From positions 62,001-126,000 of the forward strand of contig JAKPQD010000273.1 of NCBI GenBank assembly GCA_029572965.1: 64,000 nucleotides of DNA, written 5' to 3'. The DNA comes from Bacteroidota bacterium. GTDB lineage: Bacteria > Bacteroidota > Bacteroidia > Bacteroidales > DTGW01. The number at the start of each line of letters is the position of its first letter. Within the stretch, counting starts at the first letter, position 1. The notes under the pieces were generated by a model. The model did no database searches and had not been told where the DNA came from. It saw nothing but the letters and a program-made list of their open reading frames with translations. The position numbers were made by a program, and so were the translations under genes. Positions 16,840-26,380 of the stretch are shown here, one piece after another.

Positions 16840-18786
16840 TTATTTTAAACTGATTTTATTATCCAGCATACGGTTTTTATACTGTTGAATAAAAGCTTTA
16901 GCTGTAAGCTCAAGTTTTTCCTGAATTTTAGGCTCTTTGCCAAGCAAATCCTTTGTAAGAAGCGGGTCTTCTATCATGTTGTATAAATGAAAAGGCCCTT
17001 TAGCGTTAAACATAAACAAATAACCATCCTGATAAAATCGAAAAATATCGTCCAGGTTGTTCACGGCAAATTTGTTGGCTGGAGGATTGAATAAATCTTG
17101 CCCAAACGAGAAGTAAGGTTCAGGATAACCTATATAATTGGCAACTGTTGGTAATATGTCTATTTGCTGGGCTATGGTTTTTTTGTCTATACCATTGAGT
17201 GAACTTCCCGGATGATAAAAAATTATCGGCACTGCAAAATATCCAATGTCATTTTTAAACTCAGGACGTTGGTTAAGGCTAACATGGTCAGCCGTAATTA
17301 CGAAAAGTGTATTATTGAACCATTTCATTTTTGAGGCTGTTTCCATAAAACGCTTGATAGAATAGTCGGTATATTCAATGCAACGTTGCAAAGGAAAATC
17401 TTTTGACACAAAACGCTTGTCATATCTGGCAGGAAGCTTAAAGGGATGATGCGAAGAAACAGTAAAAACTGTGGCCAGAAATGGTTTACTAAATGTATCA
17501 ATGGTATTGGCCATGTATTGAAGAAACTCTTCATCGTAAATGCCCCATGTACCATCAAAATCTTTGTCGTTATTGTATTCAGTCATACCATAATATTCGT
17601 CCACCCCGGCCAGTTGCCCAAATGCAAGAAAACCCATTGATCCGTTTGGCGCCCCGTGAAATAATGCAGACTTGTACCCCATTTTTTTGAGCATATTGGG
17701 TAATGTTGTCATGGTATTACTATAATATGGTGAAAGGACAAAAGGAGATTCGATAGCAGGGATAGAAGCTAATACAGAAGGCAATGCGTCTATAGATTTG
17801 CGGCCATTGGCAAACGAATATTGATATGATCTGGCGTGCTTTAGTAATGAGTCAAGGAAAGGGGCATAGCCTTTGTATTGGCCATTGTCTATTTCTGGGT
17901 AATAGCTCCCGATAAACTCTTTATTCAAGCTTTCAACAATAATGATAACCACGTTAACCGGGTGCTTAGGCCTTGTGGTATCAGGGTAATGCACTGGTAA
18001 ATACACTTTTTCAAGAGATGCTTCATCGGCAAAATAGTTTTGACGTGAATAAGCAACCCCCTCGGTACTACGAATAAGACAGAACGGGGTATTTAGCACG
18101 ATAGCCAGTTCTGCAGGAGATTTTACATATTGTCCGGCATTGCTCATCGTAATAGGCCTTGTGCTATGTTTCAGGTCGCCCCTGATACCCGCAATAGACA
18201 ATAATATAACAATGCAGGCAACAACTATTGAATATGGATAATAAAAGTACCATTTTTTAGGAAAGGCTTTCCCAACATCAAGCCGGTTGTAGAGGTAAAC
18301 CATCAAAAACATAGAAAAGATATATAAAACCGTAATTGGCCAGTAATCAACAATAAACCTCATAAACAAAAGGACCATATTGGTTTCGTGTTGAAACTGG
18401 GCAAAAACTTTGATGGTAGTACGCTCCAATACAAAGTTGAAATACGGAATATCCGCAAAATTGGCTACTAACCCAATGCCATTAGTAATGAAAAATATAT
18501 ATTTTAATACTTTTTGGTAACCTTGGTTGTGCCGCCACGGTATTGGCAGGATACTCATCACGATAAACAACAGGTTGGTATAAATGATAGCAGTTGTATC
18601 AAACTTCAAGCCACCTCCGAAGATAATCATTAGCCTATCAAACCCAATATTGTTGAAATGGTCGATATTATAAAGGTAAAAGATTAACCGACTAAGTGAA
18701 TACAGCAAGTAAACAATAAAAATACGATATAAGAGCACCAGATATTGTTCGGCCTGGAAACGAGGAAAGAACCTACGAAAATTCAT
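16840..18786 (-). CDS. LTA-synthase-like sulfatase-fold membrane enzyme
   Basis: 648 residues: five membrane helices in the first 215, then an extracytoplasmic alkaline-phosphatase/sulfatase fold (VNVVIIIVESLNKEFIGSYY from about 285; later FVITADHV with metal-binding Asp and His). The likely nucleophile is the Ser in NGRKSIDALPS, in place of the Thr of LtaS. Such enzymes transfer phosphoglycerol or phosphoethanolamine to envelope glycans in Gram-negative bacteria; the exact group cannot be told. 95 bp separate it from the kinase gene downstream. Confidence 0.88.
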   Translation of the reverse strand: MNFRRFFPRFQAEQYLVLLYRIFIVYLLYSLSRLIFYLYNIDHFNNIGFDRLMIIFGGGLKFDTTAIIYTNLLFIVMSILPIPWRHNQGYQKVLKYIFFITNGIGLVANFADIPYFNFVLERTTIKVFAQFQHETNMVLLFMRFIVDYWPITVLYIFSMFLMVYLYNRLDVGKAFPKKWYFYYPYSIVVACIVILLSIAGIRGDLKHSTRPITMSNAGQYVKSPAELAIVLNTPFCLIRSTEGVAYSRQNYFADEASLEKVYLPVHYPDTTRPKHPVNVVIIIVESLNKEFIGSYYPEIDNGQYKGYAPFLDSLLKHARSYQYSFANGRKSIDALPSVLASIPAIESPFVLSPYYSNTMTTLPNMLKKMGYKSALFHGAPNGSMGFLAFGQLAGVDEYYGMTEYNNDKDFDGTWGIYDEEFLQYMANTIDTFSKPFLATVFTVSSHHPFKLPARYDKRFVSKDFPLQRCIEYTDYSIKRFMETASKMKWFNNTLFVITADHVSLNQRPEFKNDIGYFAVPIIFYHPGSSLNGIDKKTIAQQIDILPTVANYIGYPEPYFSFGQDLFNPPANKFAVNNLDDIFRFYQDGYLFMFNAKGPFHLYNMIEDPLLTKDLLGKEPKIQEKLELTAKAFIQQYKNRMLDNKISLK

Positions 18787-18808
18787 ATTGTCTAAAAATA
18801 AATTGTGG

Positions 18809-18816
18809 CAAAATTA
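18809..18816 (-). promoter_or_regulatory. Putative -7 box for the sulfatase gene
   Basis: TAATTTTG on the minus strand, 23 bp before ATG 18786. Confidence 0.4.
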
Positions 18817-18882
18817 TATAAATAAACAACACAAACCTGATGCTTTTTTCATTTAGAATTGTTTTAATTATCATAAAAAGTA

Positions 18883-19022
18883 TCACTGTTGTCCGATAAT
18901 AGTACCAAGACTAAAGTCATTCAGCAAGTTACTATTTGCAACCCCAGTCCTGAGGCTGGAGTCGAAGTTATGATGTAATTGGGCTTTAGCCTAATATTTA
19001 GTTTTATATCGGACAATGGTGA
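18883..19022. mobile_element. MITE/REP-like element, 140 bp
   Basis: Terminal inverted repeats TCACTGTTGTCCGATA (18883-18898) and TATCGGACAATGGTGA (19007-19022) match at 14 of 16 positions. Inside are two REP-like palindromes, CCAG-TCCTGAGG-CTGG and TTGGGCT-TT-AGCCTAA. There is no ORF, and no clear target-site duplication was found. The element sits in the 464-bp gap between the sulfatase promoter and gmhA. Confidence 0.55.
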
Positions 19023-19136
19023 AAAAAATAAAGAATAATGCCATCAAAAGGCTTCAACCAATTCTATTTCGTATGTTCAAAAATAAGATTGTTTACTTCT
19101 TTTTCGCACCCGCAAAAGAAGATAAACAAGCCATGA

Positions 19137-19170
19137 AACGAGCATGATTCGTTAAACACAAACAAGGATG
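19137..19170 (+). repeat. Dispersed 34-nt leader element, copy B
   Basis: 33 of 34 nt are identical to 839-872 (copy A, upstream of the thioredoxin gene). It too ends at an ATG (19168), which opens a 42-codon frame to 19296 encoding a Lys/Phe-rich peptide with no recognisable domain. That frame overlaps the gmhA promoter, so it is probably not a gene but the remnant of one. Confidence 0.65.
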
Positions 19171-19250
19171 AAAACAAAAAAAATATTCATTGGTAAAAAG
19201 AACCGTTTAAAAGATCCTTTTTACAATATTGACATTTTTTTGAAAAAAGG

Positions 19251-19281
19251 TTGCTTCAATCCATTGCGAAAGGTATTTTTG
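19251..19281 (+). promoter_or_regulatory. gmhA promoter (-33 TTG, -7 TATTTTTG)
   Basis: TTG at 19251-19253, 20-bp spacer, TATTTTTG at 19274-19281. This is the best-formed Bacteroidetes promoter in the window. It overlaps the open frame that extends upstream of gmhA and so decides for ATG 19311. Confidence 0.65.
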
Positions 19282-19310
19282 TCGAAATTATTTTAACTGT
19301 CGAAAAGCTT

Positions 19311-19892
19311 ATGACCAATGACATAGAAAAAGACTTATTAGAGGCCTTGCATACCCTCCAATGTTTTATTGAAGATACGCAACAGGTCAAAAACATAGAC
19401 AATGCCAGTCAAATGCTTGTCGACAGCATCAAAGCCGGAGGTAAAATTATCTCTTGCGGCAATGGAGGAAGCATGAGCGATGCCATGCACTTTGCCGAAG
19501 AACTGTCGGGGCGGTTCCGTGGCGAACGTCCTGCACTACCCGCTATTGCTATATCTGACGCATCGCACATAACATGTACCGGTAATGACTATGGTTTTGA
19601 CGCTATATTTTCACGTTTTATAGAATCAATAGGCAAACCGGGCGATGTTTTATTGGCAATAAGCACCAGCGGCAACTCTGCCAATGTTTTAAAAGCAGCC
19701 CAGGTGGCAAAACAAATGGGTATAAAGGTGCTGGCCTTGACTGGCAAAGATGGCGGAAAACTGGCTTCAATAGCAGATGTAGAAATTAGGGCCCCTAAGA
19801 CTCAATATTCAGACAGGACGCAGGAAATTCACATCAAGGTGATACATATCCTAATTAGATTGGTAGAAGAGAAGCTATTTTCGACTAAATGA
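19311..19892 (+). CDS. gmhA: Sedoheptulose-7-phosphate isomerase
   Basis: SIS-fold cytoplasmic enzyme that starts ADP-heptose synthesis for the LPS core. 193 residues, matching the usual 192. Family marks: [19 protein letters not shown] (substrate loop), the [16 protein letters not shown] segment, AISTSGNS, and Q-E-x-H near the C-terminus ([12 protein letters not shown]). The frame is open back to 19251, but ATG 19311 follows the promoter and gives the family length. No other heptose genes (hldE, gmhB) are near. It converges on DUF5103 with a 16-bp gap. Confidence 0.92.
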   Translation: MTNDIEKDLLEALHTLQCFIEDTQQVKNIDNASQMLVDSIKAGGKIISCGNGGSMSDAMHFAEELSGRFRGERPALPAIAISDASHITCTGNDYGFDAIFSRFIESIGKPGDVLLAISTSGNSANVLKAAQVAKQMGIKVLALTGKDGGKLASIADVEIRAPKTQYSDRTQEIHIKVIHILIRLVEEKLFSTK

Positions 19893-19908
19893 TCTGAAAA
19901 ATCAAGTG

Positions 19909-21168
19909 CTATTTGTGCAATGAATTGGCTACTGCATATCCTATAAGCCTTTGATAGCGTTCGCCTGGCATTTGATAGTAGATGAAAGCTTGGTATTCAT
20001 TTTCGGTTTCATAGTGCGAACGTTCAACAAAAACATAATCAGGAATACTGGAAGGAGCTTCCTTGTATACAAACAGATAATTGTAATAACCTTGTTTTAG
20101 CAGAAGGTTAATTTTATAAGCATGTTCAAGCGTATCATATTTTAAACGCGAATATTCATTACATTGCCAGTTATTGAATGCCCCATTCACATATAAATTG
20201 CCTCTTTCAAGGCTATCAGGAGTTAGAAGGCGAAAATACACCATTACATAGTCGGCATCTATATCTTTTGTTTTTCCGTTTGAGTTTTCGATAAAAAACT
20301 TTCCATTGATATCCTGTTCAGAAAAATATTGTTTTTTATTGCGCCAAGAGTCAGGATGGAGAACAACTTCGTACCAGTTCATCAGGTATGAGATAGACTT
20401 GATACGCGGGCTTTGATAACGGATACTTTTTATATCAAAATTGCGAAACTCGTTTAAACCCATGAAAAGGTTCGAGTCCGGGTTGTCATACACCAATATT
20501 TTATTATCCTGCAACTGGGCCAAATAACAGGTTTTTCGGGTGTTAAAATTAAAATTTTGCACCACAACAGCCTTAATTTCTGACCTTAGGTCAATACTAT
20601 TCTGCACATCGGGTGTAACAACCAGATAAAACTGGTGTTGTCTTTGCATATAGCGTGCTATTTCAGGTTTGATAATACGGAAGTCGATAATAGCAGATTT
20701 TTCAACAACATAAAACTTTCTTTGAAAAACAACCTTCTCTATATCGTTGTCTGCAAAAACAATGAGCAAATAATTGCCAGATACAATTGGTCTGCAGTTT
20801 TCGTTGGGAAAAATTAGGTCATAGTGCAAATAGTTGACCACTGTGCTAACAGAGTATTTATAATCCATCAGCGGGTTTGATTCAAAACCTTCGGCTATTT
20901 CGTAATACGAAACATTTTCTTGTTCCCACTTTTCATTACAGTGAATGATGGTATAATAAAGCTTTTTGGGGTTTCCCGAAAGGTCGTCGAAAGAAAGGTG
21001 CAATTTATCTTGTGAGTTGAGAAAAATAACAGGGTTAGACATCTCCCAACCTTCAACATAAAGCTGAATGGTATGGATATCTTTGTCGCAAATAGTGTCA
21101 TTCTTTGTTTGAGCATCTAAACAGTAAATGCCCCAACAAAGAAAAACTATTGCAAGCAGTTTGTCCAT
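19909..21168 (-). CDS. DUF5103 type IX secretion system plug protein
   Basis: 419 residues with signal peptide (cleavage after GIYCLDAQ). The pattern NPVIFLNSQDKLHLSFDDLS, YYTIIHCNEKWE and the N-terminal beta domain identify DUF5103, the family of the Plug that closes the SprA translocon of T9SS at the outer membrane (established for Flavobacterium). The later part has an Ig-like fold with VNGAFNNWQCNEYSRLKY. It follows queA by about 15 bp; this queA neighbourhood is common for the gene. ATG 21168 is preferred to an adjacent GTG. Confidence 0.88.
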   Translation of the reverse strand: MDKLLAIVFLCWGIYCLDAQTKNDTICDKDIHTIQLYVEGWEMSNPVIFLNSQDKLHLSFDDLSGNPKKLYYTIIHCNEKWEQENVSYYEIAEGFESNPLMDYKYSVSTVVNYLHYDLIFPNENCRPIVSGNYLLIVFADNDIEKVVFQRKFYVVEKSAIIDFRIIKPEIARYMQRQHQFYLVVTPDVQNSIDLRSEIKAVVVQNFNFNTRKTCYLAQLQDNKILVYDNPDSNLFMGLNEFRNFDIKSIRYQSPRIKSISYLMNWYEVVLHPDSWRNKKQYFSEQDINGKFFIENSNGKTKDIDADYVMVYFRLLTPDSLERGNLYVNGAFNNWQCNEYSRLKYDTLEHAYKINLLLKQGYYNYLFVYKEAPSSIPDYVFVERSHYETENEYQAFIYYQMPGERYQRLIGYAVANSLHK

Positions 21169-21183
21169 CACTGTCTGCTTTTG

Positions 21184-22233
21184 TTACAAAATCAGCATTG
21201 CATCGCCGTAAGTACCAAAGCGGTATTTTTCTTTAATGGCCACTTTATATGCTTTAAACAACAGGTCATACCCGGCAAAAGCCGATACAGTCATTAAAAG
21301 CGTTGATAAAGGCAAATGAAAGTTGGTAATCATACTGTTGGGGACACTAAAATCATAAGGAGGAAAGATGAATTTGTTGGTCCAACCATCATAAGGTTTA
21401 AGTGTACCATTGGTGGTTACAGAGCTTTCGAGGGTACGAAGCACAGTTGTCCCGACAGCACATATTTTTCCTTTACCTTCTTTTGCTTTATTAACAATAT
21501 TGGCGACTTCTTCTGAAATAATAATCCTCTCCGAATCCATCTTGTGTTTAGTAAGATCTTCAACGTCAACAGAACGGAAACTGCCCAGGCCAACGTGCAA
21601 CGTAATAAATCCAAACTCAACGCCCTTTATTTCGAGGCGTTTGAGGAGAGGTTTACTAAAGTGTAATCCTGCAGTAGGCGCAGCAACAGCCCCTTCGTGT
21701 TGTGCAAATACCGTCTGGTAACGTTCACGGTCTTCGGCTTCAACAGGTCTTTTTATTGTTTTTGGGAGAGGGGTCTCACCTAAACTATACAATGTTTCTT
21801 TAAATGCATCATAGTCACCGTCAAACAGAAAACGCAACGTACGTCCACGAGAGGTGGTATTGTCAATAACTTCAGCAACTAACGAATCGTCCTGACCAAA
21901 ATAAAGTTTATTGCCAATACGTATTTTGCGGGCAGGGTCAACCAGTACATCCCACAAGCGCTGTTCGCGATTAAGTTCGCGTAAAAGAAACACTTCAATC
22001 TCAGCACCTGTTTTTTCTTTGTTCCCGTACAAGCGTGCCGGGAATACTTTGGTATTGTTGAAAACCATCACATCATTTTCTTCAAAATAATTGATGATTT
22101 CATGAAAAATTTTATGCTCTATTTCTCCCGTTTTTCTGTCGACTACCATCAACCGTGCATCATCACGGTTTGGAGAAGGATAGCTTGCAATCAACTCGGC
22201 AGGCAACGCAAACTTGTACTGGGATAATTTCAT
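21184..22233 (-). CDS. queA: S-adenosylmethionine:tRNA ribosyltransferase-isomerase
   Basis: Makes epoxyqueuosine in the wobble base of GUN tRNAs by moving ribose from SAM. 349 residues; starts [19 protein letters not shown], with RDDARLMVV..., [24 protein letters not shown] and [19 protein letters not shown], all strongly conserved in QueA. It lies 59 bp after truB in the order uppP-truB-queA-DUF5103 and is probably co-transcribed with them. Confidence 0.96.
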   Translation of the reverse strand: MKLSQYKFALPAELIASYPSPNRDDARLMVVDRKTGEIEHKIFHEIINYFEENDVMVFNNTKVFPARLYGNKEKTGAEIEVFLLRELNREQRLWDVLVDPARKIRIGNKLYFGQDDSLVAEVIDNTTSRGRTLRFLFDGDYDAFKETLYSLGETPLPKTIKRPVEAEDRERYQTVFAQHEGAVAAPTAGLHFSKPLLKRLEIKGVEFGFITLHVGLGSFRSVDVEDLTKHKMDSERIIISEEVANIVNKAKEGKGKICAVGTTVLRTLESSVTTNGTLKPYDGWTNKFIFPPYDFSVPNSMITNFHLPLSTLLMTVSAFAGYDLLFKAYKVAIKEKYRFGTYGDAMLIL

Positions 22234-22292
22234 TGTTTATAATATTAATGTTTAAACAAGCAACTTGTTGCTATTCAATATTTTATAAAATT

Positions 22293-22991
22293 TTAAGGCT
22301 GCAAAGTTACTAATTTTTCCTGAAATGTGTCTAAAGAAATTGCATCATTTACATGATAATTTCCTGAGGCCGTGCGACGTAGGCCTTTCAAGTGTGCGCC
22401 ACTTTGCAAGGCTTTGCCAAGGTCGTATGCAAACGATCTGATGTATGTACCCTTGCTACATTTGATGCGTACAACTAATACCGGGCGTTCAAAACTTATT
22501 ATTTCTAACTCGCTAATATTGATAATATTAGGCCGCATTTCTACTTCTGTTCCTTTGCGGGCATATTTGTATGCCCGTTTACCGTCAATCATTTTGGCAG
22601 AAAATACAGGCGGCACCTGCAGACTTTCACCCAAGAAAGACTGAAATGCTTTATTTATGGCTTCTTCATCTATATGTTCAAAAGGGAATTGGCCATTATA
22701 CTGAGTTTCCAAGTCATACGATGGGGTAGTTTTCCCAAACTCGATAGTAGCAATATATTCCTTTTCAGTATTTTGTATTGATTCTATCTCTTTAGTCTTA
22801 CGGCCTGTGCAAACAATAAGCAAACCTGTTGCCAGCGGGTCAAGTGTCCCGGCATGGCCAACTTTAAGGTCTTTCAGTTGTAACTGACGTTTCAGGGCAT
22901 ATTTTATCTTGCTTACCACGTTGAATGAAGTCCAGGTAAGCGGCTTATCAATAAGGATAACTTGTCCTGCTTTAAAATCTTCGGCCGTCAT
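22293..22991 (-). CDS. truB: tRNA pseudouridine-55 synthase
   Basis: Converts U55 in the T loop of tRNAs to pseudouridine. 232 residues, the short form without PUA domain. Catalytic Asp51 in GHAGTLDPLATGLL; other motifs are IDKPLTWTSFNVV at the start, VPPVFSAKMIDGKRAY and CSKGTYIRSFAYDLG. One nucleotide separates it from uppP, so the two are translationally close. Confidence 0.96.
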   Translation of the reverse strand: MTAEDFKAGQVILIDKPLTWTSFNVVSKIKYALKRQLQLKDLKVGHAGTLDPLATGLLIVCTGRKTKEIESIQNTEKEYIATIEFGKTTPSYDLETQYNGQFPFEHIDEEAINKAFQSFLGESLQVPPVFSAKMIDGKRAYKYARKGTEVEMRPNIINISELEIISFERPVLVVRIKCSKGTYIRSFAYDLGKALQSGAHLKGLRRTASGNYHVNDAISLDTFQEKLVTLQP

Positions 22992-22992
22992 A

Positions 22993-23781
22993 CTAAAATT
23001 TCAATTGAAAGCCAAACATTACCATTACCAAAATGAGGATTCCTGCTATAATCCTATAATAACCAAACAGCTTAAACCCATGCTTTGTCAAAAATGTGAT
23101 AAAAGATTTGATAGCAATGATGGCTACTATAAAAGCAACAATATTTCCGAAAGCAAGAATTTTAACCTGTTCAGCATTCATCATTATCCCATCCTGATAA
23201 AAATCATACAATTTCTTGGTAGTAGCCGCAAACATGGTTGGCACAGCAAGAAAAAATGAAAACTCGGCAGCCGCTTTACGCGTCATCTTCTGGCTTAACC
23301 CCCCAATGATAGTGGCTGCCGACCGAGATACCCCTGGTATCATAGCTATGCACTGAAAAAAACCAATGATAAAGGACTTTTTATAGCCTGGCAGATTGTC
23401 GTCAACTTGTGTTTTTTCAAAAAGTTTGTCCACAAATAAGAAGAATACTCCTCCAATAATTAACATTATGCCTACAATAATGGCATTTTCGAGCATTGCG
23501 TCAATCTGGTCGCTAAACAATACGCCAAAAATAGCTGCCGGGATAAAACCCACAAATAATTTCAGGTAAAAATTAATACTTTGAAAAAATTTTTTCCAAT
23601 ACAATACAATAACTGAAAGAATGGCCCCAAACTGAATAACAATAGTAAAAAGCTTTGTAAAGTCATCATGTGCTATTCCCATCAATGTAGAGGAGGCTAC
23701 CATGTGCCCAGTTGACGAAACGGGCAAAAATTCAGTGATACCTTCAACAACCGCTAAAATGAACGCTTCAATATAATTCAT
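22993..23781 (-). CDS. uppP: Undecaprenyl-diphosphatase
   Basis: Inner-membrane enzyme that recycles the undecaprenyl-PP lipid carrier of peptidoglycan and polysaccharide synthesis. 262 residues, about eight helices. Motif 1 is [15 protein letters not shown] near residues 14-28, motif 2 is [13 protein letters not shown] near 150-162. First gene of uppP-truB-queA-DUF5103. The ftsX-DUF3098 pair that often comes just before it in Bacteroidetes is 19 kb away here. Confidence 0.96.
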   Translation of the reverse strand: MNYIEAFILAVVEGITEFLPVSSTGHMVASSTLMGIAHDDFTKLFTIVIQFGAILSVIVLYWKKFFQSINFYLKLFVGFIPAAIFGVLFSDQIDAMLENAIIVGIMLIIGGVFFLFVDKLFEKTQVDDNLPGYKKSFIIGFFQCIAMIPGVSRSAATIIGGLSQKMTRKAAAEFSFFLAVPTMFAATTKKLYDFYQDGIMMNAEQVKILAFGNIVAFIVAIIAIKSFITFLTKHGFKLFGYYRIIAGILILVMVMFGFQLKF

Positions 23782-23908
23782 ACTCTGTGAAAAATGTTTC
23801 TAAAATCCTGAACTTCAAAATTTTAACTAAAATGAAAAATCAAAATTTTATCAAATTTTGAAGTTGCAAATGTCAACAAAATTTGTACCAATAACCCAAA
23901 AACAAAAG

Positions 23909-24493
23909 TTATTGTTTTAAAAATCTTTCAGAAACAATTTTCCAATCTACAATTTTCCAAAAAGCCTCAATATAATCCGGCCTCCTGTTTTGATAATCGA
24001 GATAATAGGCGTGTTCCCATACATCACAGGTTAAAAGTGGCTTCAATCCTTGCCGCATAGGGTTTCCGGCATTAGGTTCCTGGACAATATCAAGCGTATT
24101 GTCCGGCCTTAGTACTAACCAAGCCCAACCAGAACCAAATAAAGTTGTTGCAGATTTTGCAAAAGCTGCTTTAAAATCGGCAAAGGAACCATATTTTTTT
24201 ACTATGGCATCAGCCAAAGGCCCCGTTGGTTCAGCCTGCGGAGTTGCAGAAAAAGTCATAAAATAAAAGGTGTGGTTCCAAACTTGGGCCCCATTATTAA
24301 ATATACCTCCATCGGCCTCACGGATGATAGTTTCAAGGCTTGCATTCTCAAAGGCAGAGCCGGGTATAAGGTTGTTGAGATTGTTTACATAGGCCTGGTG
24401 GTGTTTCCCATAATGAAATTCAATAGTCTTTGGACTAATAACCGCATTTAAAGCATCGGCAGCATAAGGCAAAACTGGCAATTCGTGTTTCAT
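23909..24493 (-). CDS. sodB: Superoxide dismutase (Fe/Mn type)
   Basis: Cytoplasmic enzyme converting superoxide to hydrogen peroxide and oxygen. 194 residues without signal peptide. Metal ligands: His27 (EFHYGKHHQAYV), His in VWNHTFYF, and Asp and His in DVWEHAYYLDYQNRRPDYI. The AQVWNHTFYF form and length fit the iron or cambialistic class. Single gene with its own upstream region. Confidence 0.95.
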   Translation of the reverse strand: MKHELPVLPYAADALNAVISPKTIEFHYGKHHQAYVNNLNNLIPGSAFENASLETIIREADGGIFNNGAQVWNHTFYFMTFSATPQAEPTGPLADAIVKKYGSFADFKAAFAKSATTLFGSGWAWLVLRPDNTLDIVQEPNAGNPMRQGLKPLLTCDVWEHAYYLDYQNRRPDYIEAFWKIVDWKIVSERFLKQ

Positions 24494-24553
24494 TGTTTTT
24501 TATTCTAATATAATGAATTTTTAAGCAATTGTCAAGTCAATTTTATACAACAG

Positions 24554-24561
24554 CAAATATA
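24554..24561 (-). promoter_or_regulatory. Putative -7 box for superoxide dismutase
   Basis: TATATTTG on the minus strand, 61 bp before ATG 24493, implying a leader of about 50 nt. Confidence 0.4.
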
Positions 24562-24695
24562 CAACAAGATTGGCCCTTTTTTTTAATTTTAAAAGTGTAT
24601 TTTCAACATTTAAAAAACCTGTTAAAAATCAGTTAATCATTGTCTGTTTAAATTTCAAACCCTAACTTAGACCGCTCAAACTATAACTAATTTTT

Positions 24696-25442
24696 ATGAA
24701 GCACAACTATTTTACATGGGCTGCTATTACTATAATAGCCATGTTGGCTGCCTGCACTTATCAAAATGAAGAGGATTGGAAAAAAGAACATGCCAGTACA
24801 GACTCTGTATATCAGTATGGCACCAAAGGGCTGATTGCTTTTTTTGCTTTTGACAATTCTCTAAATGAAAAAACAAATAATGGTCAGACAGTTGAAGCTG
24901 AAAATGAGGTCAGTTACTCAAATAATACCCGTGGCGCATTATCAAAAGCATGTCTTTATCTTAATGGCAACAATTCTATTAAGGTATTGAACCAAAAATA
25001 TGACACACTTACGGTTTGTTTTTGGCTAAAAAGCGAACAACAACTAAAATACCTGAGTGAACCCAAACCTGTACTTGTTGATATAGGCCAGGGAGCAACA
25101 GTTTTTGAGGTAGATGGCACTACCGGTGCTTCTGACATCAACCTGATTGTGGGTGACCAAAAAACTGAAGATAAAACAAATACCATTGATACTTATACCG
25201 AATGGAATTTGGTTATTATAGAAATTGTAAATGACGGGGTCAACAAACTGATATTTTACAACAAAATCAATGGAGAAGATGCATGGCGCCTGCTCCCTAA
25301 AAACATTGACTATAAAAACGGCCAGGTTTGTATTGGCAAAAGCAGCGCCAATAAAGGCTTTTTCAAAGGATATATCGACGATTTGCTTATTTACAAGCGG
25401 GCATTGACCAAAGATGAACGTGAAAACCTTAAGAAATTTTAA
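24696..25442 (+). CDS. LamG/concanavalin-like lipoprotein
   Basis: 248 residues. Lipoprotein signal with LAAC (Cys20). From about residue 45 a LamG-type jelly roll: GLIAFFAFDNSLNEKTNNG, LYLNGNNSIKV, TVCFWLKS, and the closing GYIDDLLIYKRALTKDER are the usual family pattern. Probably binds a polysaccharide or protein ligand at the cell surface. First gene of a four-gene same-strand run (LamG, DUF5777, YceI, OB-fold) with gaps of 11, 15 and 59 bp. Confidence 0.86.
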   Translation: MKHNYFTWAAITIIAMLAACTYQNEEDWKKEHASTDSVYQYGTKGLIAFFAFDNSLNEKTNNGQTVEAENEVSYSNNTRGALSKACLYLNGNNSIKVLNQKYDTLTVCFWLKSEQQLKYLSEPKPVLVDIGQGATVFEVDGTTGASDINLIVGDQKTEDKTNTIDTYTEWNLVIIEIVNDGVNKLIFYNKINGEDAWRLLPKNIDYKNGQVCIGKSSANKGFFKGYIDDLLIYKRALTKDERENLKKF

Positions 25443-25453
25443 TCCCGAAAAAA

Positions 25454-26365
25454 ATGAGACACATGAAATACAGTTATATAATATTTTTAGCCACTTTTAT
25501 CTCAACCATTGGCCTCAAAGCCCAGGACGACCTTGATGCTTTTCTGGATGAACAAATGGCAGACCACGTAGATTATGCTTTAGGGACATTTTATTCCAGT
25601 CGCATTGTCAATTTTCAATCTACTCAAATGATACCCAAAGGCGGGCTCGACTTCAGGGTTCACCACCGTTTTGACCAGGTAAGCGAAGGGTACAACCGTT
25701 TTTGGGGCATTGACGGGTCGCACTCGTACCTAAGCCTCGAATATGGTATTACAGACTACCTGATGGCAGGTATTGGCAGACAAAGTGATGCCTTCTTCAA
25801 TGGTTTTGCCAAAGTTTCGGTTTTTCGCCAACAAAAATCATCGAAAAGAACCATCCCAGTAAATGTTGTTTGGGTTTCGACAATGGCAGCCGATGCCTAT
25901 AACTATGAGAATGACAAGGAACGAAACGATGATTTCAGCCGCAGGTGCAGCTATACCCATCAATTGCTAATTTCACGGATGTTTTCGCCAAAATTGTCGT
26001 TGCAGCTCTCGCCAACCTTTGTACACCGCAACATGGTCGAAACCCCCCAACAAGATAATGACTACTATGCTTTAGGCATTGGGGGGCGCTATAAGCTCAC
26101 CAACACTTTCTCGGTCAATGCTGAATACTTTTACGTGATAGGCGACAGAAACACTGCCACACAAAAATACTATGACCCGGTAAACATTGGAGTTGATATC
26201 CAGGTTTCAGGGCACGTTTTTCAAATCATGCTCACCAACAGTTCTTCAATGCTCGAGCCGGGGATGTTGACACAATCCTCAGAATCGTTCACAGATGGAG
26301 ATATCCGTCTTGGCTTCAACATTTCTATGGTTTTCACCTTAGGAAGAAAAACAACTCAACAATAA
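25454..26365 (+). CDS. DUF5777 beta-barrel protein
   Basis: 303 residues. Signal peptide ends GLKAQ (about residue 24). The mature protein has alternating strands and DUF5777 features: QMIPKGGLDFRVHHRF, GYNRFWGIDGSHSYLSLEYG, YLMAGIGRQSD, ending in SFTDGDIRLGFNISMVFTLG, with a C-terminal strand suited to outer-membrane insertion. Function unknown. Sits between the LamG lipoprotein and YceI. ATG 25454 or 25463 could be the start. Confidence 0.83.
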   Translation: MRHMKYSYIIFLATFISTIGLKAQDDLDAFLDEQMADHVDYALGTFYSSRIVNFQSTQMIPKGGLDFRVHHRFDQVSEGYNRFWGIDGSHSYLSLEYGITDYLMAGIGRQSDAFFNGFAKVSVFRQQKSSKRTIPVNVVWVSTMAADAYNYENDKERNDDFSRRCSYTHQLLISRMFSPKLSLQLSPTFVHRNMVETPQQDNDYYALGIGGRYKLTNTFSVNAEYFYVIGDRNTATQKYYDPVNIGVDIQVSGHVFQIMLTNSSSMLEPGMLTQSSESFTDGDIRLGFNISMVFTLGRKTTQQ

Positions 26366-26380
26366 TTACACACTAATATC

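Noticed and set aside
19168-19296. 42-codon frame after the 34-nt element
   Set aside because: No recognisable product; it overlaps the gmhA -33/-7 promoter. Kept only as part of the repeat.
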